This document shows, in pieces, positions 27,032 to 35,583 of a stretch of 64,000 bases of DNA. The notes under the pieces are model-generated. The model was not told the DNA's origin. It did not search any database and worked only from the letters and a program-made list of their open reading frames with translations. This stretch comes from Phycisphaerae bacterium. Lineage in GTDB: Bacteria; Planctomycetota; Phycisphaerae; Sedimentisphaerales; UBA12454. Within the stretch, counting starts at the first letter, position 1. Each line of letters opens with the position of its first letter. The position numbers were made by a program, and so were the translations under genes. The stretch lies in NCBI GenBank assembly GCA_041652575.1, contig JBAZHC010000003.1, forward strand, positions 186,001 through 250,000, read 5' to 3'.

Positions 27032-28930
27032 TTATTCAGTCAACTCGCACAGTACCTTTTTACGAATTTTTTGAAACCATTCATCGTTTTCAGGAATGTT
27101 ATCCTTAAGACAATACAAGTATCCCTGCGCCAATACTTTGACTGCTTCGTTATATTCTCTGCGTTCTATAAAATTTTCTGCTTCTTTATAATAATGTTTC
27201 TGGCGTAATTGAAAAAAGCCAAGATTAAGGTCAAGGTCGCGATCGAGTATCCATTTTGATGCCTTTTCAACCATAGCCTGCTTCAGTTCCTGTTTCATTT
27301 CAAGTTCGCTGGGTAATTCAAGCGAGTCTGCTGGAATTCCGGCACATGGGACACCTTCCTGAAAAGTATCGGAAAAGTCGCGCTGAACCGAGAAAGTTTC
27401 GCTTCCAATAGAGGCATTTGATGCGGCCGAGTAAGGTCGTAATGAAACAACCATTCTTCCTTTTACCTGCTTCTCACCGGACATATAATCAATAGTTTGA
27501 ATACGAGGCCTTGTAATGGTCGGAGACGGCAGAGGAGGAGGCCATTTGCCTCTATCACGGCCATAACGTGCTCTCATATCTTCACATTGCTGACTATATT
27601 CCGGATTCGGGATTTCTTCTTCTCCTACCGTACACGCAACAAAATTCTTTTTCTCAGAAACATTACGCAGCGGGCTAATATCCAAAGTAGAAACATCTCC
27701 GAAAATAGCAAGCTTTTGACCCAACTGCACAGGAACATCACTTTCTGAAGTCCCGCGTTCTATTACAAGTTTTATTTTTTCCGGTTCGTCAATGCTTATC
27801 CCATAAGGCAATAATTTTCCTAAATGACTGATGAGCATTCCGGCAAATTCCTTCCCCGCTCCTGATTCTGCTGTTGGCGACCCCAAAAAGGCAATACCGA
27901 TTTTAATTTGAATAGAATCATTAACTATATCTGTCATATCCTGATGCAGATTGAAAATTTCATTGTCGCCGGGATTAAGTTGTTTAGCCTTGACTGCGGC
28001 TATATACGCGTGAAAATCATTAACTTTGTTGGTTTTTTCCTCTTTGGCCAAATTCTTGTAAAACTCACTGCCTTCACGCCGGATAACCTTAAGCAGGTCC
28101 TGGCAGTTAGCTACCCCTGTCTCCTGAATCTGACTGTAAGCGGCAAAGTATTTCTTATCCGTTATCAATTTCCCAGCCTCACTTCGCACTACTTTCCCCT
28201 GAGTCTCATTCACCAGAGAGTCCATTAACATCAAGACTGAGGTGGATGGAGCCGGCTGTTCCTCTTTGAAAGTTTTTAATATTTTAGATGCCCCATCATA
28301 GTCATTATCACTGCATGCTTTTCTAATAAGATTCTTAAAGTATTCGTTACGTTTTTCAATAACATTTGCCAGACGTGCCGTAATAGTACTATTACTCGGA
28401 TCCAATATCATGGCCTGATTTACCGCCTGGACGGCTTTGCCCCAATGTTCCCGTGTTTCCTCGGCCAGGGCCGTTTCGAGGTATTTTCTTATTTGCCCGT
28501 GAAGATTCTCTATCTCATTGCGATAGCCCTCAATACGTGCTGCCATAATATTGCCCCGGTCGTATCGTTTTTTAGCATCGAGTATGCGAATTGCATTTTC
28601 ATAGGCGGTTATGTTCTGACCATTTCCAAATGCCGATGCTGCTTCTTCAAGAGTTTTTGAAACGATTTCAGTTTTCAGCAAATCAATATCTTTCTGAATT
28701 TGCTGCTTTTGTTTTTTAGACATCGACGTATTCACACACGCTTCGTATGCGTTGACTGCCTGCTCTAATTTCTTTTCTTGTTTGTAACTCTCAGCTTCCG
28801 GACATAGTGGCTGCTTTTTAAAGAGCTGATCTAAAAAACCGGCTTTTTTTGCCTCAGCTCCCGACGCCTGGCAATCAAAAAGAGATAGACACATAAAAAA
28901 ACATCCAATCAGTAAAAAATTCCTCTTCAT
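27032..28930 (-). CDS. exported TPR-like protein with CsgG-like region
   Basis: A 632-residue protein with an N-terminal signal peptide (FLLIGCFFMCLSLFDCQASG). The first 300 residues are helical with TPR-like pairs (EQAVNAYEACVNTSM, HWGKAVQAVNQAMILDPSN). A central alpha/beta region starting IKIGIAFLGSP resembles the CsgG/TolB-N-like envelope proteins nearby. The last 80 residues again contain a TPR-like unit (REYNEAVKVLAQGYLYC). TPR sequences of the same style are found in the extracytoplasmic parts of the two kinases upstream, so these may bind one another outside the membrane. AAGGGA precedes the ATG. No enzymatic motif is seen. Confidence 0.65.
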   Translation of the reverse strand: MKRNFLLIGCFFMCLSLFDCQASGAEAKKAGFLDQLFKKQPLCPEAESYKQEKKLEQAVNAYEACVNTSMSKKQKQQIQKDIDLLKTEIVSKTLEEAASAFGNGQNITAYENAIRILDAKKRYDRGNIMAARIEGYRNEIENLHGQIRKYLETALAEETREHWGKAVQAVNQAMILDPSNSTITARLANVIEKRNEYFKNLIRKACSDNDYDGASKILKTFKEEQPAPSTSVLMLMDSLVNETQGKVVRSEAGKLITDKKYFAAYSQIQETGVANCQDLLKVIRREGSEFYKNLAKEEKTNKVNDFHAYIAAVKAKQLNPGDNEIFNLHQDMTDIVNDSIQIKIGIAFLGSPTAESGAGKEFAGMLISHLGKLLPYGISIDEPEKIKLVIERGTSESDVPVQLGQKLAIFGDVSTLDISPLRNVSEKKNFVACTVGEEEIPNPEYSQQCEDMRARYGRDRGKWPPPLPSPTITRPRIQTIDYMSGEKQVKGRMVVSLRPYSAASNASIGSETFSVQRDFSDTFQEGVPCAGIPADSLELPSELEMKQELKQAMVEKASKWILDRDLDLNLGFFQLRQKHYYKEAENFIERREYNEAVKVLAQGYLYCLKDNIPENDEWFQKIRKKVLCELTE

Positions 28931-28983
28931 AAAATATCCCTTAAAAAATTAATTAATATTTTTTGATTTTTCTCAGATTTTAT

Positions 28984-31900
28984 CTAATTCATTTCGAAAA
29001 CAACTCTAAACCCTATCCTGTCACGGCTATTATCAGGTTTCAGATAGTAACGTTTGGCAGACCTGCAGTCTTTCGGAGTATCGTACCATGAGCCGCCGCG
29101 AAGAACACGATATTGGCCGGAATCCGGCCCATGCGGGTCAACTGAAGGACTCTGTGAATAATAATTTTCATCATACCAATCCTGACACCATTCCCAGACG
29201 TTACCAGACATATCATATAATCCCCACGTATTGGGAGTGAAACTGCCAACGGGTTTTGTCCGTCGGGCACCGCCCGGCCTTCCATCGTAACTGCACCAGC
29301 AAATTTTCCGCACTTCCTGCAAGCCGTTCTGTCTATTGTTAAAAGCAGTATCTGTGCCGGCTCGGCAGGCATATTCCCATTCCGCTTCTGTAGGTAATCT
29401 GTAATACCCGCCTTTTTTTTGCTCTTTTAGACTTAACTTCATACAAAATTCATTCGCATCATTCCAGCTCACCTGTTCGACAGGCAGATTATCATTGCCT
29501 CTAAAATCGCTTGGATTTCTACCCGTAACATCTTTGAACTGTTTTTGTGTTACCTCATATACTCCTATATACAACCTTTTGCTTATTTTCACTTCATGCT
29601 GAGGGCTTTCATCGGGGGTTCGCTCCTCACTAAGCGGGCTGCCCATGATAAATTTATCCACAGGAAGTAAAACCAACTTCATCCCTATGGAATTAGTAAT
29701 AATCTTGTCGCTGCAACCGGAAGCTATTTCATTCTTCCAGAAAATAGCTTCCTGATTATCGGGAAACAAATCAATGGCATCTTTAATGGCCGCTGATGCT
29801 TCTTCGCACTGTTTCTTATTGTATTTTTCTATGGCAAGAGATAACAACTCCTTAAATTTCTTCTGTTTTTCAATTTTGGCTATCTGCGATTTCAGGGATT
29901 CTATCTTTTCCTTCAGAGATTTATTTGTATATTTTTGAGCCTCTTCGTAACATTTTAATGTCGTGTATAATGCGGGCAAAGAGCCTTCTTTTTCTGCATT
30001 TTTTTCCGCATCTTTTTCTGCTCGCTGGGCCTCCCTGATCCATTTTAAATATTCCTGCAGGTTCCGCCATTCTTGTTCAGCAACAATCAATTTTGCTCGT
30101 GTATCTGGAACATCTTTATATTCAAGAGCCTTTTTGTAATTGGCAATTGCTTCTTCCCAGGCCTCTCGCTTCTGTGCAGCTTCCGCTTTTGATAAATATA
30201 TATTATGGTTACAGGTATCAAGTTTATCTTTTACTTCGATGTTATTCGGCTTGATTTTCAGTGCCTGATTATACGCTTCTATAGCCTTTTCCCACTCCCG
30301 CAGAGTTTCAGCGTCATTACCATCCCTTAAAAAGGCTCTGAATTGCTGCTCCCGCCCTATTACGGCTTGAAGTTTTTTGGCCTCTTCATTCTCAGTATCG
30401 ATTTTTAATACTTTCTCCACACAATCAGAGGCTCTGTTGAACTGCTCTTTACTTATTAAGTCTCGAGCCTGAGAAAGTAAATCTGTTATCTGCTTTTTAT
30501 CTTCCCATTCAGGTTTTGTCGCCAATGCCCATTTTGCATACTCGGTGTTTGGATATTCGGCGATTAAATCATCGAGCTGATTGATAGCCTGAGCATAATC
30601 ACCTTTCTGGAAAAGTATTTTTGCATACTCCTTTTTCCACGCAGGCTTTGTCGTCACTGCCCACGGTACATACTCGGTATTGGGGTATTTATTGCGTATC
30701 TTATCCAGCAGCTTGATAGCTTGAGCATAATCACCCTTTTGGGCAACCATTATAGCATTGTCCTTTTCCCACTTAGGTTTTGTTGCCAATGCCCACTTTG
30801 CATATTCGGTGTTTGGGTATTTGGCGATTAGCTTATCAAGCAGTTCAATGGCTTGAGTATAATCACCTTTTGAGACGGTTATTTTCGCGTTCTCTTCTTC
30901 CCATTCAGGTTGTGCTGCCAATGCCTGCGGTGTATATTTGCTGTCAGGATATTTGGTGATTAACTTATCAAGCAAATCGATAGCTTGATCATAATCTCCT
31001 TTCTGGGCGGATATTTCCGCATTTTTCCAAATTTTCCCTGCCCCGAAGAAAACATCTATCTTTTCTACAGTATAATTCTTCAGTTCCTGCCACTTATGAT
31101 TTAAATCATATTTTTTATCAATCCCAAAAACCCCGGCCATGAGCAAGACAAAAATTATCATCACGGCAAAGGCTTTTATCATTGCGATTTTAGGCTTCCG
31201 CTCCTCTTTAAACGAAATTGTTTTGGCATAATCTATTGTACCTTTATATGCTTTTTTCCCGCGTATCCTTAATGACTGCCAATTAATAGTTTTGGAATCT
31301 GCGCCGAGGTCGACTAACAATTCTTTGGCACTATTTTGCCGTTTACCCGGCTCTTTGGAAAGGGCTTTCAGCAAGGCTGTATTTTGTTTTTGGCTAAGTT
31401 TATCCAATGGCCGTGGCGGTACATTCACAATCTGATATTCTATCGATCCCCGCCAGAAAGGCGGTTTGCCGGACAGGCTCTCATATATACTTGCGGCCAG
31501 CGAATAAATATCGCTTCGATGGTCTGGTTCGCCGCCGCGAAATTGCTCCGGAGCCATATAAAGTAATGTGCCGGAAGTTTCCTTGCCGGTTATGCGAGTC
31601 ATAGAATCTTTAAGCTGCCTTGCGATGCCAAAATCAGCCAATTTGGCAGTACCAGACTTGGTAAGCATTATATTGGCAGGTTTAATATCTCTATGCAGGA
31701 CATTCTGTGAATGTGCGTAATCCAGACCTACAGCTACTTGTGAAAATATCTCAATAGTCTCATCAACACTCAATGTACCGGCAGAAATGATTTTTTCCTC
31801 TAAACTGCCGCCATCAATATACTCCATTACCAGGTATTTTATCGCTTCATCAGACTGGAAAGTACGCAGTCTAACGATATTATGATGCGATAATTTCAGG

Positions 31901-32139
31901 GCTGTTTTTGCCTCTTTGCGAAGATTATCTATTGCCCGTTTATTATTGGCCAGAATTGTCGGTAAAACTTTAACAGCAACTTTGTCATCAAGCTCTATAT
32001 CCTGCGCCAGATATACCATACCCATTCCCCCGTAACCAATCTGGCGGATGATTTTATATTGCCCACTTAGAATCTGTCCTTCCTGCTCACCAGGCATTGT
32101 CGGGGCATTGTCTAATGTGTCAAAACCATCCTCACTCAT
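28984..32139 (-). CDS. transmembrane Ser/Thr kinase with TPR repeats and C-terminal FGE-sulfatase (SUMF1-like) domain
   Basis: A 1051-residue receptor-like kinase. The N-terminal tail carries FDTLDNAPTMPG. The kinase domain spans about 28-280 with GYGGMG 35-40, Lys57, HRD 149-151, DFG 169-171 and APE 196-198, all intact. One transmembrane helix (about 317-340) separates it from four 44-residue repeats (380-550), more TPR/coiled coil, and a formylglycine-enzyme-like domain (about 813-1051: MVLL-type start, RLPTEAEWEYACRAG, GNVWEWCQDWY, RGGSW, GFRVV). In bacterial kinases this fold usually acts as a ligand-binding module rather than an oxidase. It is a close paralogue of the kinase at 35584 through the membrane helix. 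AAAGGGA precedes the ATG. Confidence 0.9.
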   Translation of the reverse strand: MSEDGFDTLDNAPTMPGEQEGQILSGQYKIIRQIGYGGMGMVYLAQDIELDDKVAVKVLPTILANNKRAIDNLRKEAKTALKLSHHNIVRLRTFQSDEAIKYLVMEYIDGGSLEEKIISAGTLSVDETIEIFSQVAVGLDYAHSQNVLHRDIKPANIMLTKSGTAKLADFGIARQLKDSMTRITGKETSGTLLYMAPEQFRGGEPDHRSDIYSLAASIYESLSGKPPFWRGSIEYQIVNVPPRPLDKLSQKQNTALLKALSKEPGKRQNSAKELLVDLGADSKTINWQSLRIRGKKAYKGTIDYAKTISFKEERKPKIAMIKAFAVMIIFVLLMAGVFGIDKKYDLNHKWQELKNYTVEKIDVFFGAGKIWKNAEISAQKGDYDQAIDLLDKLITKYPDSKYTPQALAAQPEWEEENAKITVSKGDYTQAIELLDKLIAKYPNTEYAKWALATKPKWEKDNAIMVAQKGDYAQAIKLLDKIRNKYPNTEYVPWAVTTKPAWKKEYAKILFQKGDYAQAINQLDDLIAEYPNTEYAKWALATKPEWEDKKQITDLLSQARDLISKEQFNRASDCVEKVLKIDTENEEAKKLQAVIGREQQFRAFLRDGNDAETLREWEKAIEAYNQALKIKPNNIEVKDKLDTCNHNIYLSKAEAAQKREAWEEAIANYKKALEYKDVPDTRAKLIVAEQEWRNLQEYLKWIREAQRAEKDAEKNAEKEGSLPALYTTLKCYEEAQKYTNKSLKEKIESLKSQIAKIEKQKKFKELLSLAIEKYNKKQCEEASAAIKDAIDLFPDNQEAIFWKNEIASGCSDKIITNSIGMKLVLLPVDKFIMGSPLSEERTPDESPQHEVKISKRLYIGVYEVTQKQFKDVTGRNPSDFRGNDNLPVEQVSWNDANEFCMKLSLKEQKKGGYYRLPTEAEWEYACRAGTDTAFNNRQNGLQEVRKICWCSYDGRPGGARRTKPVGSFTPNTWGLYDMSGNVWEWCQDWYDENYYSQSPSVDPHGPDSGQYRVLRGGSWYDTPKDCRSAKRYYLKPDNSRDRIGFRVVFEMN
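30490..31010 (-). repeat. four 132-base repeats in the kinase extracytoplasmic region
   Basis: Four copies of a 44-residue unit (KGDYxQAI-x-x-LDxLI-x-KYPxTEY-type, ending KPxW) occur at residues 380-550. The 132-base spacing is exact over the three intervals, with high base similarity, so the array is recent or kept uniform by conversion. The units are TPR-like helical pairs. Confidence 0.75.
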
Positions 32140-32197
32140 TTACAATCCCTTTTAATCATTAGCTTAATTTTGTATATATCTGTGCTCATCCGTGGGT

Positions 32198-32806
32198 TTA
32201 CTCTTTTTCTTTCTTCAATTGTTTTTCTATTTCGCCGAGCATCTCATCGATTTTGCCGTCAACCTGGCCCTCGGCCATCTGGGCACGCTCTGAAATCATC
32301 GAATCAATCTGGTCAAAGCTTACCGATTCTTCGTCGCCTTCGTAATCAGTTTCAAATGCGGTATCGCTAACCCTGTCGAGCACCATAGTCATCGCTCTAT
32401 CCATTTGTTTTGCCTGTCCCATCGCCATGTTGAGGTCTGTAACAGTTTTGGAAAGATCGATATTCTTAAAGACCGCTGAAATCGATTTCGTAGCCGACTG
32501 CAGGCCTTTTGCGAACTGGCCATAACCTTCTATCCGCTCCTTTGTCTGAACGAGGGCTTCAAATGTAAGCAAGGCACTTTCGAACCGCCTGCGTTCATTC
32601 ATTGTCTGCACAAGCAGCTTGGCAAGTTTCTGATAGTTTGTCTTATCGCCCTGCCTTTTCGCCCTTATTGCCTTTTCGCAATAGCCGTGTTCGTGCTTAT
32701 TGAGGTCGCGAATCCTCCTCCTATGCAAATCGAGCACATTTTGAATAGCCATATCGCGTTCAAGCTGCCGCTGCTGTTTACTTTTAAATAATCCGCCAAG
32801 TGCCAT
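32198..32806 (-). CDS. CHMP/Snf7-like (ESCRT-III) protein
   Basis: The 202-residue all-helical protein reads like a CHMP1/2-type ESCRT-III subunit. A long basic helix pair (about 10-88) is followed by shorter helices (GLQSATKSISAVFKNID, 101-117, and TVTDLNMAMGQAKQMDRAMT, 121-140), an acidic linker (150-161), a FDQIDSMI helix and a terminal helix. The order and residues recall CHMP1 ([20 protein letters not shown]). The last helix has Asp187, Leu190, Leu197 and Lys198 at the spacing of the MIM1 motif that binds MIT domains, though the central Arg-Leu is Ile-Glu. It lies 33 bases downstream of an MIT-AAA ATPase gene, the expected partner. AGGAG precedes the ATG. The alternative is a PspA/Vipp1 relative, but the acidic tail with MIM-like end favours CHMP. 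Confidence 0.75.
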   Translation of the reverse strand: MALGGLFKSKQQRQLERDMAIQNVLDLHRRRIRDLNKHEHGYCEKAIRAKRQGDKTNYQKLAKLLVQTMNERRRFESALLTFEALVQTKERIEGYGQFAKGLQSATKSISAVFKNIDLSKTVTDLNMAMGQAKQMDRAMTMVLDRVSDTAFETDYEGDEESVSFDQIDSMISERAQMAEGQVDGKIDEMLGEIEKQLKKEKE

Positions 32807-32839
32807 ATTTTATCTCCTAATCAATTTTAAACCGCAGAT

Positions 32840-34027
32840 TTATACGGATTTATTCTGCCATTTTTCATACTTTGTTAAATCGTTTTTATTTGTCAGAGGC
32901 GGCATATGGGCAATAACGTTATCCAAATCATCAGGAGAAATTACTGTCATTTTCAGTGTGTAATTTTCCAGTGCCGCTTTGCCTTTATCCACTAAATCGA
33001 GAAGGTCGGGATTGGCCTTTGAAATCATATTCCGTATAAGCTCCTTGCAAATCTGCTCTATTTCCCGACCGCTGTAGCCGGCTGTTTTATCAGCACACTG
33101 TTCCACGGTTCCTGTGATTTTGTAACCTTTTTTAATCAGCAGCAGCTCGAATATTTTTTCTCTCGCTTTCTTATCAGGCAGACCTACATAAGCAAGCTTG
33201 CCGAAACGTGAAAGCACCGCCTGGTCAATCAGCCACGGTTTGTTGGTAGCGGCTATGACTAATACGAGCTTATCGGAGCTTTTGCTTTCGAAGCCGTCCA
33301 TACAGGTTAAAAATTCGGCAAGAACCCTTCGCTCCGCTCCATTGCTGTCGGAATCTCTATTGGCTACAAGCGATTCAAAATCGTCGAGAAAGATTACCGC
33401 AGGACTGCTCTGTTCGGCCAGTTCGAATATCGCGTTTACGAGTCTGCTCGATTCGCCGAAATATTTGCTGAGCATATCGCTTATTTTGCAGGAAAAAAAT
33501 GTCGCCTCAAGTCCTTTCGAAACGGCCGCGGCGATAAGAGTTTTTCCTGTTCCGGGCGGACCATATAAAAGCAGATTGGCCGCCTTTGAAACTCCCATTT
33601 CCGCAGGTCTTTTGGCAAAAGACAAAGCGTAAGATTCCTTCACAAACTTTTTCACATCATCAAGACCTGCAATATCGTTCCAGCCGACTTTTGCCTGCTT
33701 TATCAAACCGCGGGCATTTTCAATATAATTTCCTTTTTCGCCTGCAATTGTCTGATTATCCGCCGGTATGGTAACCCCGTTTTGCACGCCCGGTTTTTTG
33801 CCGTTACGAAGCTGGTCGGCGTAAGTCTGCAATTTTTCCGCTTCAGCCAGTCTTTTCTTTTTAACTTCACTGCTGGTCGCACTCATAGCATATTGTTTCA
33901 TCAATTTTGCCGCTCGTGCATAACTTGAAGCCGCCTTCGCCCAATTTTGCAGGTCCACGAGCCTTCTGGCCGTGCCTATCGCGCCTTCCAAAAGGTCAAC
34001 CAATACACCGCTTAAATCAATAGACAT
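32840..34027 (-). CDS. MIT-domain AAA ATPase, Vps4-like, with altered Walker B
   Basis: A 395-residue ATPase of the meiotic/Vps4 clade. Residues 5-75 form an MIT-like three-helix region (NWAKAASSYARAAKLMKQYA), followed by a linker and one AAA module: GPPGTGKT 156-163, pore loop SDMLSKYFGES 183-193, Walker B VIFLDDFE 211-218, sensor-1 ATNKPW with Asn262, SRFGK with Arg274, LPDKKAREKIF, and a C-terminal helix with LTKYEKW. These match Vps4 segments (SDLVSKW, ATNIPW). The Walker B Glu is replaced by Asp216, so hydrolysis may be slow, giving a substrate-binding or regulatory subunit. Vps4 disassembles ESCRT-III polymers, and the CHMP-like gene follows directly. Confidence 0.85.
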   Translation of the reverse strand: MSIDLSGVLVDLLEGAIGTARRLVDLQNWAKAASSYARAAKLMKQYAMSATSSEVKKKRLAEAEKLQTYADQLRNGKKPGVQNGVTIPADNQTIAGEKGNYIENARGLIKQAKVGWNDIAGLDDVKKFVKESYALSFAKRPAEMGVSKAANLLLYGPPGTGKTLIAAAVSKGLEATFFSCKISDMLSKYFGESSRLVNAIFELAEQSSPAVIFLDDFESLVANRDSDSNGAERRVLAEFLTCMDGFESKSSDKLVLVIAATNKPWLIDQAVLSRFGKLAYVGLPDKKAREKIFELLLIKKGYKITGTVEQCADKTAGYSGREIEQICKELIRNMISKANPDLLDLVDKGKAALENYTLKMTVISPDDLDNVIAHMPPLTNKNDLTKYEKWQNKSV

Positions 34028-34103
34028 ATCATTAAACCTTTCTTTATCCGCAGATTAACGCAGATTCACTGGGCATCTTGTTTTCATCTGCGATTATCTG
34101 TAA

Positions 34104-34727
34104 TTACGCTTTTTCCGGTTCTTCTTTTTCCTTTGGTTTAAAGACCTTCTCTTCGATATTTTCCCAGGCATCTTCGGTCAGTTCCTCTTCGCCGGCTTCT
34201 TCCATCGCAGCGACTATCTTTGAAATTTCCGGGTCAATCGCTTCGATTTCGGCGTCGCTTTCGCCAAGAATATCCAGCAGTCTTTTGGACTGAGCGTCGC
34301 CCTGTTTGCTCTTTACTTTAATATCGAGCATAAATTTTTCGAGCTTCTCCGGCTCAAGGGAACTTATCATTCCCCACAAGCCTTCTGTCTTTAAGAGTTT
34401 CTCACGCTTCTTAATCTGGGACAGCTTGCCGGTAACGAGAATCTGCCTGCTTATCAGATTATTGGCCTTGACAATATCTCTTGCCTCATCGTCAACCTGT
34501 TTTATCTGAATGGCGAGAGTTTGTTTTTCAAGAACGCTTTTCTTTTTTCGTCCTTCCTCGAACAAAGTCCGTTTTTTACCTTCCAGTTGTCTTACCTCGC
34601 TGATAAAACCTTCCTGAATCGTCTGCAGTCTGATTTTTTCGTCCTCGAGCTGATTAGTGGTAAGCTTTTCTATCTTCATCAGCTTTCCGCCAAAAAGTCC
34701 TGTCACCTTGCTCAACCAATTTTTCAT
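34104..34727 (-). CDS. coiled-coil protein, possible second ESCRT-III/PspA-like subunit
   Basis: A 207-residue, highly charged helical protein. It begins with a short amphipathic segment (MKNWLSKVTGLFGGKLMK), as in the membrane-inserting helix of PspA, Vipp1 and some Snf7 proteins. A long helical hairpin follows (about 22-112), then SSLEPEKLEKFMLDIKVKS and a strongly acidic tail (153-207). The basic-then-acidic polarity and size match ESCRT-III, but residue similarity to the CHMP-like neighbour is weak, so this is a fold-level guess. AGGAGA precedes the ATG, and it sits between the MIT-AAA gene and an unknown gene, in the same direction. Confidence 0.55.
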   Translation of the reverse strand: MKNWLSKVTGLFGGKLMKIEKLTTNQLEDEKIRLQTIQEGFISEVRQLEGKKRTLFEEGRKKKSVLEKQTLAIQIKQVDDEARDIVKANNLISRQILVTGKLSQIKKREKLLKTEGLWGMISSLEPEKLEKFMLDIKVKSKQGDAQSKRLLDILGESDAEIEAIDPEISKIVAAMEEAGEEELTEDAWENIEEKVFKPKEKEEPEKA

Positions 34728-34749
34728 AACTGTATCTCCTAATAAAGTG

Positions 34750-35529
34750 TTAAATTTTCTTTTTCAATACAAAGCCCACGCCCGAAACTTTACTCAAAAC
34801 CATATCTTCGGATTCGGCTGCAAATTGCCCCGCTATATCCTTCACAAACTCAAGACTAAAACTGTTTTCGATTGCTATCTTTTCCAGATTTGCAAACTCC
34901 CGCACCATAACAGCCCGTTTGATAGCGTCCCTGCAAACCCTGCCGCGCTCATCCAGCGTCAGTCCGCAGAAATACTGGATATATTCGCTTAGTCGCGTAC
35001 TTTTTCTGTCCCAAACCAATTCCGGAATCTCCGGCCCAGCCAGAATTGGATAGACTGCATTAGACGCCCAGCCTGAACCGCTCGGCTCATTTATTACAAA
35101 TCGTTTCGCTTCATCATTCCAGCCGGTCGGACTAAACAGGCCTAATATGCAATCAAAACAGCCGCGTGTTGCCAAATCTGATTCTTTACTGAGAATTGCG
35201 CTAAGTTCGCCAAGCGAAATCGGCTCATCATCATTGCCGGATTTTACAAGTCTATCCAGCCGAATAATAACTTTGCCTGTAAGTTCAATCGGCCGTTGTC
35301 GCTTTCCAAAAAGTCCAGCCCTTGTTGTAATACGAATTGATATGAATTTACCTGACGGGAATTTGCTCTCCAATTCGCTTCGCAGCATTTTCCCCTCGGT
35401 CAGTTTGCGTAATTCAGATAGATTATCACCTTCCTGAATTGGCCCGTGATTCTCTACCATAGCCAAATTCTCTCTTAACCGGCCAATAAACTTATCCTCA
35501 CAAATTTTCTTCTTCGCACTATTTATCAT
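34750..35529 (-). CDS. unrecognised 259-residue protein of the ESCRT-like cluster
   Basis: I do not recognise a family. The N-terminal 50 residues are charged and helical. A beta-rich segment follows (SGKFISIRITTRAGLFGKRQ, then GKVIIRLDRL), then a mixed middle containing GCFDCILGLFSPTGW and SGWASNAVYPILAGPE, and a C-terminal part (about 205-259, ENSFSLEFVKDIAGQF ... VSGVGFVLKK) that could be a winged helix. No signal peptide or membrane helix is seen, so it is probably cytoplasmic. It is 22 bases upstream of the coiled-coil gene, so it likely belongs to the same complex. A winged-helix part would recall ESCRT-II, but this is speculation. Confidence 0.6.
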   Translation of the reverse strand: MINSAKKKICEDKFIGRLRENLAMVENHGPIQEGDNLSELRKLTEGKMLRSELESKFPSGKFISIRITTRAGLFGKRQRPIELTGKVIIRLDRLVKSGNDDEPISLGELSAILSKESDLATRGCFDCILGLFSPTGWNDEAKRFVINEPSGSGWASNAVYPILAGPEIPELVWDRKSTRLSEYIQYFCGLTLDERGRVCRDAIKRAVMVREFANLEKIAIENSFSLEFVKDIAGQFAAESEDMVLSKVSGVGFVLKKKI

Positions 35530-35583
35530 TCTTACTCCATTGTTCTTTTGTTACGATCTGTCTTCATTGCAATTCCGGATAGT

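Noticed and set aside
29040..29372. A 110-codon frame on the same strand inside the kinase gene, in another reading frame.
   Set aside because: It lies wholly within the FGE-like domain coding sequence, has no ribosome site and no recognisable protein character.
28984..29700. The C-terminal domain of the large kinase as a true formylglycine-generating enzyme.
   Set aside because: It is joined to a kinase and lies outside the membrane. Such fusions are usually sensor modules, and I could not see the paired active-site cysteines with certainty.
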